This document shows positions 12,066 to 24,094 of a DNA stretch of 64,000 nt, in pieces. Source of the stretch: Vitis vinifera (taxonomy: Eukaryota; Streptophyta; Magnoliopsida; Vitales; Vitaceae); assembly GCF_030704535.1 (NCBI RefSeq), contig NC_081823.1, positions 342,501 through 406,500 on the forward strand, in the 5' to 3' direction. A model generated the notes under the pieces. That model saw only the letters and a list, made by a program, of their open reading frames with translations. It had not been told where the DNA came from and searched no databases. The first letter of the stretch is position 1. The number at the start of each line of letters is the position of its first letter. Both the position numbers and the translations under genes were made by a program.

Positions 12066-13650
12066 TCTGACCAAACTTGAGCTTTAATGAGTGATTGTGG
12101 AATTGTAACCCTAATTGCTTCTACTCTATATTTTATTTTCTTCACAAAATAAAAATGGAGGTTGAGTTATTAAATTCCTAACCTAAAACAAGGTAGGCTC
12201 AAGAGCCCGGTCCAAAGCAGAGCTAGATTTGGGCCTCAAAGTGGAAATAGAATTCGCTGTCCGGCTTCAGCCAAGCTTGAAGGCCCATTAGGAAGTGAGC
12301 CTGACCCTAACTTAACACAGCCTGAGTCCGACTTGGCCCAATCCATTTACATTTTCAAAAGTATGTGGTTTGTCAAGATGCTTGTTTATTATTATTTTGC
12401 TTTTTATTTAATTATTAGGTTTGTTCCACGTAAGTCAGGTAGAAAAGATAAGTAATAAAGTTGATATTACATATATATATTTTAATTATTTAATAAAAAA
12501 TTATAAAAATTATTTTAATAAAAAATAAAACAAACTTATTAAACTTTTAAGAATTTTTAGGTAGTTATGTTTAAAAAAATATTATAGCATTATGATACCA
12601 CTATGCATATATTTATTCTATAATAAAAAAATCTAGATATCAAATTAAAAGCAATTAATTATTTTTAATTATTATTTATTATTTTATTATTTAATAAACA
12701 AGCTAGTGAGTATGACTTCAAATTTCCTAAAATTTTAAAATTATTACGTTATTATTTATTTGATAATATTCTTATAAAAATTTCAAAAAATAAAAAAATT
12801 ATTAATTCTATTTAAATAAAATTTCATAAACTTTTTAAAAGACAAAATAATAATTTCTAACTTTTATAAAATTAAAAAAAAAATTATACTTCAATCACAA
12901 TTTTTTTTTAAAAAAATATTAAATTTATGTATGAAAATGAGAGCATTTATAAACATAAAAAAGGGATAGACCCCAATTTTATGACACATGCTATAATTAA
13001 AAAATAACTAATTTTTAAATTTAAAAATAAAAACTTAAAATTTAAATTCAAATAATTATTTGAATTTTAAAATCAATCTATCTTTATCTATAATTCTATG
13101 TAGATAAAGAAATTATTTACAAAAAATGAGAAAATAATTAAGTAAAATTTTCATTTTCTTGTTTCTCTTAAAAGAATATGTCTATTTTTTTTTCTTTTAA
13201 ATATAAATTTATTGATATATTTTTATTATTTAATTTCATAAATAGAAATTTGTATGCGGCATCATACTTACAAAAATCATCAAAATAATTATAATTAATA
13301 AAAATCACAAAACTTTTTTTATTTAGCCGGACAATGGAGTCTGAAATAGAGCAACTTTAGAGAGAGAAAGAGAGCTTGGTGATTGAGCACCATAGATGAA
13401 CCTCTTTTTTTTTCTTATTCTCATCCTATATGCTTTTTTCCCGTAGATCTCCATCATTTCTCATTCTCACCGTTTTTTCTTTCCATTTTCCTTGGGTTTT
13501 TTGCCTTCAAGCTTGGATTTTCCTGGAAATGAGTGCTGAGGTTTGGTTATGAGTTTCTTCTTTTTTTGGTAAAGATTTATTTTTTATTTGTTTCTAGTTC
13601 TTGTTGTTGTTTTTATTTATTTATTTTTTCTTCCTATTTTTCTTTTTGGT
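12066..13650. other. AT-rich intergenic DNA, no gene
   Basis: Positions 12,190-12,350 are relatively GC-rich (GGCCC and CCGACTT motifs), like part of an old transposable element. The rest is very AT-rich. A pyrimidine-rich segment near 13,400-13,520 resembles a plant 5' leader, but no exon follows it. Confidence 0.35.
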
Positions 13651-16640
13651 AAAAGTGGGTTATGAATCACTAATTTGAAAAAATATAGAAATAAAAACCT
13701 CAACTTTTATAAATTAGTTTTATCTTCTTTTATTAAAAAATATTTTGAAATACATGTATTTTTTTTATAAATTAGATGATTATTTATTAAAATGACTCTT
13801 TTACTTACCATGCCAGTAATATCAATTAACATAGATGTGTGAGTGTTCAATTGTAAAAATAATCAATCTCCTTTTTAGTTTTGGACAAAAATAAGAATTT
13901 TTTTTTAAATATAATTAAAACTAAGGGGAAAGTTGGTATTGACTTACTAATTTGAAAAAACATATATATATATATATAAACCTCAAATTTATAAATCAAT
14001 TTTATCTTCATCAATTTAAAAATATTTTAAAATATATTCACTTTTTCATAAATCAAATAATTATTTCCTAAAATATATTTTTACTTGATAATATTAAATA
14101 AAATTATCAAAAAATTAATTTATCATTTTAATTTGATAAAAGTGCCTTATAAATAAATATATTATATTTTTTTTATTATATAATGTAAGATACAAATCAC
14201 TGTGTAAAAATTCTCCATGATCCTTAATTCATACATAAATTTTTTCTAATTTCCTGATTAATAATTGTTAGCCCAAGGGTTCTCCTAATCGGGTTTTGAT
14301 GATAACAAACCATGGTTAAGTAACTAATTAGTTTGAATGGTAAACAATCTTAGGTATAAATTCGGAAATTCATCAAAGGATCAAATGGATACAAGAATGA
14401 GACTTTCGAAAGACTTTTAATCATAGGAAACAAATGTAAGATGAATGCATGTGTGCACTTAGGGTTTACATATCTTTTTATGCATTATTGGAAAACTCGG
14501 TTTGTTATTTAAAGTTGCAATTTCATTAAAACCCGAGTTTTATCAAATGTATTTCAAAATTGACATATTAATTTACCTAAAGACCTTGCTTAAGTGTTAG
14601 AAAAGAAAAGAAGTGAAAAAAAAAATGTTTTCGAGACCAAAATGCTGAACCGATCGAGGCTCTGGCCAACCGGCTCAACCGGTTGGGGAACCGGTCAACC
14701 GGTTGGGGAACCGGTCAACCGGTTGCCCTTGTCCGGTCAAAAACTGGTCGAGGAGTATCAAAAACACTCTCTCTCTTCCAGTAGCCTTCCCTTCTTGGTT
14801 GAGGTTCCCTCCTTCCCAGTCGACATCCGGTCGAAGCAACGATAACCTGCCAAAACATTAAATGCTCCAATAGCTAGTGAATCGATCGATCCCCAGCTCG
14901 ACCGATTGAGGCTGCTTTTTGTTGTTCTTGGCTCCCAAGCTTAAAAACCTATAAATTGAGAGCTCTACTTCATTTATGATATAAAAAACACTTGCAATCA
15001 ATTGTCTACCCACTTGTTCTTGCTTTAAAAGCTCTCATTTCTTTCTTAGTGCATTAAATCATCACTTACATATCTTTTAGTGCACCCTTGTGAGTCATTC
15101 TAACTTTGTTTTGTATTTGAACTATCATTGAGATAGGTTGAGGGATTCATTCTTGTAAAAACTGAGTGTTAAAGCCTTTAAGAAGTTTGAATTTTGAAGA
15201 GATTGTGTAATAGCCCATTAAAGTCAGAATCTAAGTATAAGAAGATTAGAAGCTTGGTTGAAACTTCAAGTTAGTGGAACCCTTACTCGGTTAGGAAATT
15301 GAATAAAGTGAACGTAGGCAAGGAAGTGTCAAACCACTATAAAATCCGAGTTTGAATTCTCTAACTCTATCTCTTTATTTTTTTTATTATATTGTGCTTG
15401 AATTTATTGTGTTGAAAAAGTTTTTTAAAAACCCAATTCACCCCCCTCTTGGGTGTTTTTATCTTTTAAGCATAGCATTTATTTTCTTAATAATTAATAA
15501 TGATTTTATATAATGTATTATATAAACTCATTTATCTTCTCATTTTTTTTAATAAAATTGAATAACAACTTTTTAGTTGTCATCAACAATAAAATAAGAA
15601 ATTTTAAAAAACTTTCAAACTAAAAATATAAAATAAAATATTGGTTTTCACTTTGCTTGTAAAGCACACTAGTTAAAGATATAAATATTGAGATGGCGAA
15701 ATACAACAAGAGTCAATATTTTTTTAAAAAAAGATTTTTGGTTTTAATTGTATTTAATTTTTAAGTATTTTAATTTTAGGAAAAAGTGAGTTTTGACTCA
15801 CTCATTTTTAAAAATATAGAAATAAAAACCTTAAATTTTATAAATCAGTTTTTTCTTTATCCATTTGAAAATATTTTAAAATATATGCATTTTTTATAAG
15901 TCAATAATTATTTTTTTAAATGATTCTTTTACTTGTTAGGTTAATAACACCAATTGACAATTTTTTTCTTTAAAAAATTAAAAATATAGTTAAAATTAAA
16001 AAAACTAAAAAAAAATTAAAATAAAATATTAATTTCACTTCGCTAAAACATGCTAATAGAAAATATAAATATAAAAAAAGAATTGAAAATATAATGGAAG
16101 TCAATATTTTATTTCTTTAATTTAAAATTTTTTAATTTTTGTTATATTTTTAGTTTTAAGTATTTTAGTTTTAATTGTATTTTTAATTTTTAAAATTTCT
16201 TATTTTATTGTTGATGTCAACTAACATAAATTTTATTCAAATTTATTAGAAAAGATAAGAAGGTGAAAGGATTTATATAATATAAAATATAAAATATAAA
16301 ATCATTATTAATAAGAGGATTAGAAAAGATTTTATTTATCATTTTAAGGATCTTGTAGATTTTTTCACAATGATTTATACCCCATATTGTATAATAAAAA
16401 TTTATAATACATTTATTTTTAAGATATTTTTATTAATTTAAAATAATATCTTCATTTTTTGATAATTTTATTTAATATTATCTAGTAAAAGGTCATTTCA
16501 TGAAATAATTATTTGATTTATTAAAAAGTGCTCATATTTTGAAGTAGTTTTAAATTGATGAAAATAAATTTGATTTATTAAATTTAGGGTTTTTTTTCTA
16601 TATATTTTTAAATTAATGAGGGAAAACCCACTTTTCCCTT
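13651..16640. repeat. Cluster of nested terminal-inverted-repeat elements
   Basis: An arm starting GGTAAAAGTGGGTTATGAA with AATATAGAAATAAAAACC is present near 13,651, again near 13,922 and 15,777 in the same direction, and in inverted form ending near 16,640 (reverse reading GGGAAAAGTGGGTTTTCCC). The sequences beside 14,270 and 15,480 also pair with 16,260-16,400 in reverse. I read this as one or more non-coding DNA-transposon derivatives split by the insertion at 14,271-15,465. Class and target duplication could not be settled. Confidence 0.45.
14271..15465 (+). mobile_element. Non-autonomous element rich in CCGGTT palindromes
   Basis: It begins near TTAGCCCAAGGGTTCTCC, followed by GGTTTTGATGATAACAAACC, and ends near CACCCCCCTCTTGGGTG. 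At 14,665-14,740 a GGGGAACCGGTCAACCGGTT unit is repeated about three times, and further GACCGATTGAGG-like copies follow. A relative lies in the opposite orientation at 24,095-25,510. No long open frame was found. It may be a non-autonomous LTR-type relic, but I could not define flanking repeats. Confidence 0.4.
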
Positions 16641-17258
16641 TCTTTTTAATGTGTTTTTGTAGATGAAACTTAAAACAAGTGTCAAGTAATATTTTTTTTT
16701 CAAAAAAAATAAATTTGTTTGAAGTGTTTTTTTTCTTTTGCTTGTTGTTTTATCAGGTCCGTAAATGAAGTGTTGAAGAAGTTTTATGGTGTGTTTTGTT
16801 GTAAAGGAAAATAAGAGTTAGCATATTTCCTAATACAAGAAAAACAAAAGCAGTTGGATTGTGGTTTTGGGGAATTACTTGTATGAATTGAGTTGTTTTT
16901 AACTACACAAATATTGAAGTTAAAATTTGTTTTGGGTAAATGGGCATGGAGTTGGGATGAAATTACAGAAATGTCATTCTTAATTGGTCAAATAACATCA
17001 TTGATAATGACTTTTGGTTAAAGTTATTTTAATAGTTGTGAGCTCTTTCAACAAAAATATACATAAACTATAGAGATTAAAGAAAATATAGTGAAGATGA
17101 GAAAACAAGATAAAAAAAGATTCATAATTAGTTGGTGATCATTAAGCCTTTAATCATTTATATTATCATAACTTTTCTTTGGGTGTTCAAACTTCAATTC
17201 ACCTTTTATTTAATAAGAAAGAAGTCCTTAATAAATTTGAATATTCAAAATCACAAAT
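16641..17258. other. Intergenic DNA, nothing recognised
   Basis: No gene or bounded repeat recognised between the inverted-repeat cluster and the tandem duplication upstream of the MADS-box gene. Confidence 0.4.
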
Positions 17259-17985
17259 GAATGCATTTTATGATGTTATATATACGACAAATTTTGACTT
17301 TCGAAAACTTAATCGATTTTAAAACCTTTGTACCATTATACGACAAACGTAAGATATAACAAATATAACATTTTTTACAACACCAAAAATGTCAACATTT
17401 AAAATTAGTCAAATTATTCCATTGTTCGACAAAGTAAGACTTTTTGTAAACGTCGTCCATCCCATATTTGACAAATTAATTAAAATGTTTTATTTTGTAT
17501 AATTGAGTTATGTATACGCACTCACACTTAAGTTTGCCCTAATTAGACTAATTAGGGTGGTCTTTCAATAATATAATTAATTAAACTATCGACTTCAAGT
17601 TAAGAATGTATTTTATGATGTTATATATACGACAAATTTTAACTTTCAAGAACTTTATCAATTTTAAAACCTTTGTACCACTATACCATAAACGTAACTT
17701 TTAGAAAAGGCGATAAGTCAAAATTAGAACTTGCTAAAGTTTGTATCCAACAAATAAAACATTTTTTACAACACCAAAAATGTCAACATTTAAAATTAGT
17801 CAATTTATTCCATTGTTCAACAAAGTAAGACTTTTTGTAAACGCCATCCATCCCATATTTGACAAATTAATTAAAATATTTCATTTTGTATAATTGAGTT
17901 ATGTATATGCACTCACACTTAAATTTGCCATAATTAGACTAAGTAGGGTTCAATAATACAATTAATTAAACCGCCGACCTCAAGT
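17259..17985 (+). repeat. ~345-bp tandem duplication upstream of the MADS-box gene
   Basis: Two head-to-tail copies start at 17,259 and 17,604. Shared landmarks are TTTTATGATGTTATATATAC, TTTTTTACAACACCAAAAAT, AAGTAAGACTTTTTGTAAAC and CCATCCCATATTTGACAAAT. The second copy carries an extra segment of about 45 bp near its middle. The pair ends about 330 bp upstream of the MADS start codon, so it may have duplicated part of that promoter region. Confidence 0.8.
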
Positions 17986-18218
17986 TAATTTTAATTTTCT
18001 AAGTTCAAATTTGAATTTAAGTACTTCTGCACTACAGCTCATATTACACCTGGATTGTTAATTGAGTTGCCTCTTTAGGAGAGTGAGGAATTATATTTAA
18101 TGAACAGATAAGCATCTTTAGGCCTTTTTGGAGCTTATTCTTACCTTCTAAAGCCTTATCTAATAAAAGGTCAAGTCATCGCCATGAGCTCATAATTAAT
18201 ACACAAACAATGAATGGC

Positions 18219-18226
18219 TTATAAAT
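18219..18226 (+). promoter_or_regulatory. TATA-like box, MADS-box gene
   Basis: TTATAAAT lies 89 bp upstream of the MADS start codon, a reasonable place for a TATA box if the leader is short. Position and sequence are the only support. Confidence 0.3.
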
Positions 18227-18314
18227 GGGTTTCGTGAGTTACAAATGCAAAGTACTTAGCCAAATGATCTTCAAAACTTGAGTTTTGTCCTCAAATTTTT
18301 TTTTTTCACGCCTA

Positions 18315-21300
18315 ATGGGTCGAAAGATTGAAATGAGGAAGATAGAGAATACTACTAGACGTCAAATCACATTCTCTAAGCGCAAAAGTAGTCTGATAAG
18401 AAAGGCCAATGAAATCTCAATCTTATGTGATGTAGATGTCGCCTTGCTTACCTATTCACCATCTGGTCGTCTTAATAAGTTTTGCAATAGAGATAGGTAT
18501 TTTCTTCCTTATTTAATTTACTTGTATTTCTTTTCCTTTTAATACTCATTTGCTAATAAATTTTTTTTTTTTTACTAGGATGGAGGATGTGATAAAAAGT
18601 TACATCAATCTAAGTCCTGCAAAAAGATATTAGTAGGAGATTATTCTCAATATTTTACTTTACTTACTTCAAGTGTTTTTTAGGAGCCAAAAATACCAAA
18701 ACTAGTTAATTTTGAAAAATAAATTTGTTCTGAGTAAATGTTAGCATATCTAAGTTTTCCCTCTCTTTAATATTTCTTGGATTTAAATCGAGCTTGAATG
18801 TTCTTTTGGGTTTCTTTTTTAACAATTTGATGGTGCAATCAATGGTGAAGCAGTCAAACAAAGAACCTTAAGGTAAATGAGTTTTGTGAATAGATTCTTA
18901 TTAGGCAATTTTGTCTTTTGTAATTAAAAAGAACACATAGCATTAATTGCAGGCTAAGTTGGAGAAATTGCAAATGTTGGACTTCATTGGGGATGATGAC
19001 AACAAATTGGACTATCTCAATGACCGGTATGATTCTCCATCAATTTAAATTTTACCAAAAAGATAAAAGAATATTATTTGCTTCCTTTTGATCATTACCA
19101 AAAAGAAAAAAAAAAAGGTTACTAATGTCAACTTTTTATTTTAGTCATGATAACACTTATATTAGAGAATTTCATTTCTTACTAACACTCAAATTTAGGT
19201 AAATTTTACTTGTTTTGATTAAATTATATTTCTTATAAATTATATAATGATCATCAGTTGATACTGATTCTCTTTGTTTGTGATGTCATGCTACATTCCG
19301 CGTAATTACAACAATTTGTATCTACAAATGATAGAATTAAGGTAAGACACACACCTGAAAAGAGAGATATAAGAAAAATTATAAACTTCTCTTAGTCCAA
19401 GTGTTATATTTGATTATTTATTAAAATTAACCCTTGGAAAAAAATGATGGATTAGTGTTGAAGATTTGACACTCTTAAAAAAAATATTAGAGTACTTTAT
19501 ACATAATTATATGTTTAAACTAGTTATTTTCTATACATTCAAATGTTAATTTTACGTGTGATTACTACAGTATTTGGAGTTGCAAGAGAAAACAAGCAAA
19601 ACAAAAGTTCAACTACTAGAAGCCAAATTCAAGTAACTCTATCATTATAATGCTTTATTTATGTAACTTTGGTTATCTCATACTTTGTAATTTTTCATAT
19701 ATCGATTTGATCTTTCTTTGTAGGGAATATGATATAAGATCATATATGGAGCCTTCTTTGGATCAACTCTTGAAGTGTGAGAAGAATTTGAAAAATTCTC
19801 TACGCTTGGTCATGGATAGAAAAGTGAGCTTCACTCTCTCCATATATTTTTATTTTTTTGAAAAAAAAAATTTGAAGAATGGTTGCCAAAAACACAACAA
19901 TTCTTATTTATCTTTGTCATCTCATATTCGATTGTTTTTTTTTTTTTTTTTTCTAATTTTCTTCACCAGACAGAATTGCTTAGAGAGTTAATACACCCTA
20001 ATGGGCAATCCAATGCTAACAAAACCCAGGTACAAAATCTTAAGAAATAAGATAATTGAAGGAAAAAAAATTGAAAAAAAAAATCCTTTTAATTGTCATT
20101 ACTTTTTTCTATATGGTTTGATGATATAGCATGAAGTACAGGTGGGGATGGAAACTACAAACTGTGGCCAACAATTTGAGAACACCTTTGACAAGAAAGA
20201 GCTGAATTACCAAATACAAAAGTCGACCGATGGCCAACTTATAATGCAACTTGATCCTCAAAATATTACAAATCGGTGTGTGCTTGTATTTATTTATACC
20301 TATATATGAATATGTAATTGTTCCTAAAGTATTATTCTATTTTTTGTATAGTTTGAAGATTAGTGAGAGCGGTTTCCAAGACATAATAAATGGAGCTATG
20401 AACCAACTGGGAGCTTCACAATTCGAAATCCATCCAACTTATACCTCTCAATCCAAGTAAGTACGTATATACACTTATACATTAAGTGATTACATAATAA
20501 GATTAAAGTCATTTTTCTATTCCTTGCAATAGGTCCAAGGTTAGTGAGAACATTTTTCAAAACACAATAGATGGATTCATTAACCAATTGGAAGCTTCAG
20601 CATCAACTTCAAACCTCCAAATTCGTCCAAGTTATACCCTTCAATCTAAGTAAGTTTACATAAGAAGATTAAAACCATTATCCTTTAAATAAGAAGATTA
20701 AAAAATCGATATTTTATCCCTTTCAACAGGTCCAAGGCTAGCGAGAGTATTTTTCACAACACAGTGGATGGATCCATGGGTCAACTTGGTGCTTCAACAT
20801 CAACTTCACAATTTCAAATTCATCCAACCATGTATTTACTATTTACATTTATATGCATATATCTATATATATACATACATGGTTCTATGATTACTAAGAA
20901 GTTTCAAACTATTATTTCTTTATAACAGTTCCGAGGTTAGTGAGCATACTTTTCAAAACACAATAAATGGATCCATGAGCCAATTGGGAGCTTCAACATC
21001 ATTTTCACAATTCCAAATTCATCCATCTTATGCCCCTCTATCCATGTAAGTATGTACAAATATACATATCACATACATGCATATAGTATATTAACCATTA
21101 TTATATTCCTTGCAATAGTTCCAAGGTTAGTGAGAGCAATTTTCAGAATACAACAAATGGATCCATGAGTCAGTTGGGAGCTTCAACACCCATGTCACAG
21201 TTCCAAATTCCTCGACCAACTTATACCCCTTCATCCATGTAAGTAATGCATACATATATGCATGTTACAATTATACATAACTATACACTCGTACACTTAA

Positions 21301-22962
21301 GTGATTAAAATCATTATCCTATTTATTGCAACAGTTCCAAGGCTAGTGAGAGCATCTTTCAAGACACAATTGATGGATGCATGAGCCAATTGGGTGCTTC
21401 AGCATCAACTTTACAGGCTCGAATTCCTCCAACTTATGTCCCTCCATCCATGTAAGTACATACATACATACATATACTCATTGAATGATTGCATCAAAGG
21501 ACTAAAATGGTTATTATTTACATAAGAAGATTAAAATCATTACTCGTTCTATTCCTTGCGAAAGTTCCAAGGTCCATGAGAACATTTTTCAAGACCCAAT
21601 CGATGGATTAATGAGCCAATTGGGAGCTTCGACATCAACTTCAAACTTCCTACTTCCTCTAGCTAGTGCCTCTCCATCCATGTACCAGTTGGAAGCTCCA
21701 TCACCAACTCCACAATTTCAAATATCACCAGCTTATACTCCTATGCAGGTACCCCATTTTCTAATAGATATATTTTGGTTGAAGATTTGTTTCTTACAAG
21801 CTTCTGACTACTCTTAACTTAACATTGGGAAAATGGTAGCAGCAAACTATGGTGAGGAATCAAATTGTACAAAGACCCCAAAATCAGCAAGTGGGAGTGT
21901 TGAATAACTCATCCATGGTATGAAGTCACACTATATACAAACTGGAAATATATCGATTCAAGTAAAAAGTTAGAAAGGGCAAAGTTCTTCATTGTAGTTA
22001 TAGAGATTGTGAAATTTCAAGGGCTGTTAAACATAGTTTTCGAAAATAATTTTTAAAAATTAATTTTTAAAAACAGTTCTCGTTTGGGTTTAAGAATAAA
22101 ATTCAAAGTTTTCTTGAGTTATTCTTTGGAAAGGTATTGCGTACTTATATACAATACATGCTTTCAGTTGTTTTCTCAAGCCACTTTATAATACCTAAAA
22201 CTTGTCCTCAAAATTCACCTGATTGTTTAAAAAGTTTATCAAATTGTTTTGCTGTTTGGGAAACTTTTCAGATTTTAACCTTCTGATTGGATTTAGGGAC
22301 AGTTTGGGCATGATGCATCTTATGGGATTCAGCAACAATATTCAACACCAACATTAGGCAATCATGAGGTACTATATCTCGGAATCAAACAACATTTTTA
22401 CAATCATCCTTTCTTTTTTTCAGTCTAATATTCTAAGAAATTGTAAAATGTTTTATTAACTAAGTGTTTTGAATTTTTTTTTTTTCATTTCAGAACAATC
22501 CAAACAGGCAAGATGGTGTAATATCAACTTTTCAGTTCAATACAAACATGGGGAAGGTTAATGAGTTCAACATTAGTATTAATCACTATCCATCCCTGAA
22601 TTCAAATGTTGGGGTACCTTCAACTTCTCAAAGGTATGTTATTATACTAAGGAAAAAGAGTAGGAAAGAATTCAAAATCTTGCTTAGTTTAAATCTATTA
22701 TTTATTTATTTTTAATTTTCTTTTCCATAACCTTTTCATTTATAATTCCATGTCTACTCCAAAATTGTCTATCTCTCATTTTATTACAAATTTACAACAC
22801 TTTTTCAGGATTTGTTCATCCATGGTTTGTGATCCTTCATTCACCACCACCACCATTGCAAACTTGAGCAATGACAATGGCTGTTTTGATGCAAATGAGA
22901 AATATCCAGGCATTGCTGATGAAGTTGATACCAACTTTACCACCTACAAATGGCAGTTTTGA
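18315..22962 (+). CDS. MIKC*-type MADS-box factor with seven tandem-duplicated exons
   Basis: Nuclear DNA-binding regulator of the AGL30/65/66/94/104 type; that family acts mainly in pollen. Exons by eye: 18315-18496, 18579-18632, 18854-18872, 18953-19026, 19335-19341, 19571-19632, 19724-19823, 19970-20029, 20130-20275, 20352-20456, 20533-20649, 20730-20831, 20929-21045, 21119-21238, 21335-21451, 21565-21748, 21843-21917, 22297-22368, 22494-22633, 22809-22962. All junctions are GT-AG and give one open frame of 668 codons. Residues 1-60 are a MADS domain (MGRKIEMRKIEN, ITFSKRKSSLIRKANEIS). The K-like part carries YLELQEKTSKTKVQLLE and LLKCEKNLKNSLRLVMDRK, typical of MIKC*. Seven repeated modules (KVSE, FQ, QLGAS) then precede a Gln/Asn-rich tail. 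The first ATG of the MADS domain is used. Exons 2-3 and the 7-nt exon 5 are the least certain. No symbol is given because the exact orthologue is unclear. Confidence 0.82.
20352..21748 (+). repeat. Tandem exon-plus-intron repeats inside the MADS-box gene
   Basis: Seven exons start at 20,352, 20,533, 20,730, 20,929, 21,119, 21,335 and 21,565, spaced 181-230 bp apart. They are 105, 117, 102, 117, 120, 117 and 184 nt long. Each codes for a variant of SKVSE, then FQ, then GSMSQLGAS, then a Ser/Thr-rich stretch, then a PTYTP-like end. The first six begin and end in the same codon phase; the seventh carries an extra segment with a second QLEAPS-like half-unit. The introns between them also resemble each other (GTAAGTA near the start, TTGCAATAG near the end), so the duplicated unit was genomic and included the intron. 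Confidence 0.92.
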
Positions 22963-24094
22963 TGGGAATGTGAAGCCTCTAAGACATCAGAATTAGGTGG
23001 GTAATAACTTCAGCATCACATATAGCAATAATATCGGTGCTTATGGTAATAATTAAGAATATGTTTGTTGATAGCTAATTATATATTTTTTCTAATGTTG
23101 ATAGGCTGTGAAGGTGACTCCAGCAAATGAAGATGACTGTTGAAATTAATGGAGAAATTTATCCGAGTTTCAAATTATTGTCTTAGAAATTAGCAATAAA
23201 TTTGCGAGTTTTATGTTTTAAGAGTCATTTTAGGAGTATTTTATAAGTGGAATATGGTCCTTTGTTTTAAGAGATGTTTTATAACATGTTTGTATGTTAA
23301 TGCTTTGGTGGGGTGGTTTATTTAAGTGCAAATCATTTTAGTAAATAAAACCGAGACATTGTTTGACTGAGAAAGAGTATAATGGTGAAGCTCTCATTTT
23401 CTTTTCAATTGCGGCTAAAAGAAAAAAAAAATCTTAAGGGTTAAATCTACGATGGGGGTAAACCTATCATTCATCAAATAAACAAAAAAATATTTTATAA
23501 AACATCAAAAACAATTTTCCTCTATGAAATGCAACAAAATTGGTTTCTGAATTCAATAATTTTCATTTATTTTTAAAATAATTATACAAACATAAAAAAT
23601 AATTAAAAATAAAATGCTACAAATAAAAAAAATTAATACATTTAAAAATACATAAACCAAATTAAAAATATTTCAAAGTTTTCAAATATATCTTTGTTCT
23701 ATAAAACATAAAAAATGACTTTCAAAAACTATTTGTAGAAATATTTTCAAAAGTATTTCCTAAAGAGAGGCTTAAATACAAAGTTCTTGAAAATATCTAA
23801 AATCTATTGCAACTTAGGATAATAATTTAACAAAAAAAACATACAAAGCATCCTAATGTAAGGCCCTTATTAGAAATTATTCCTGAAAATAGTTTTCCAT
23901 TTTTTAAAATAAAAAATAGTTTTCTAACTTAATTAGAAAACAAGTTTAATAAACTTTTGACAAAAAATAGTTTTACCAAATTTTATTATCAAAACATATT
24001 ATTTTTAGAATGAACATGAGATATTTTTAATTGTTGTTATTAAAGTGTTATGAACAATAATTAAAAATATAGAAAATACTTTGAAAACTTTTGT
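22963..24094. other. 3' flank of the MADS-box gene; AT-rich
   Basis: AATAAA-like signals occur near 23,191 and 23,343. A possible 3'UTR intron lies at about 23,000-23,105 (GTGGGTAATAAC to TTGATAG). The rest is AT-rich and MITE-like, with many AAAATA and TTTTAAAA runs, and no gene. Confidence 0.4.
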
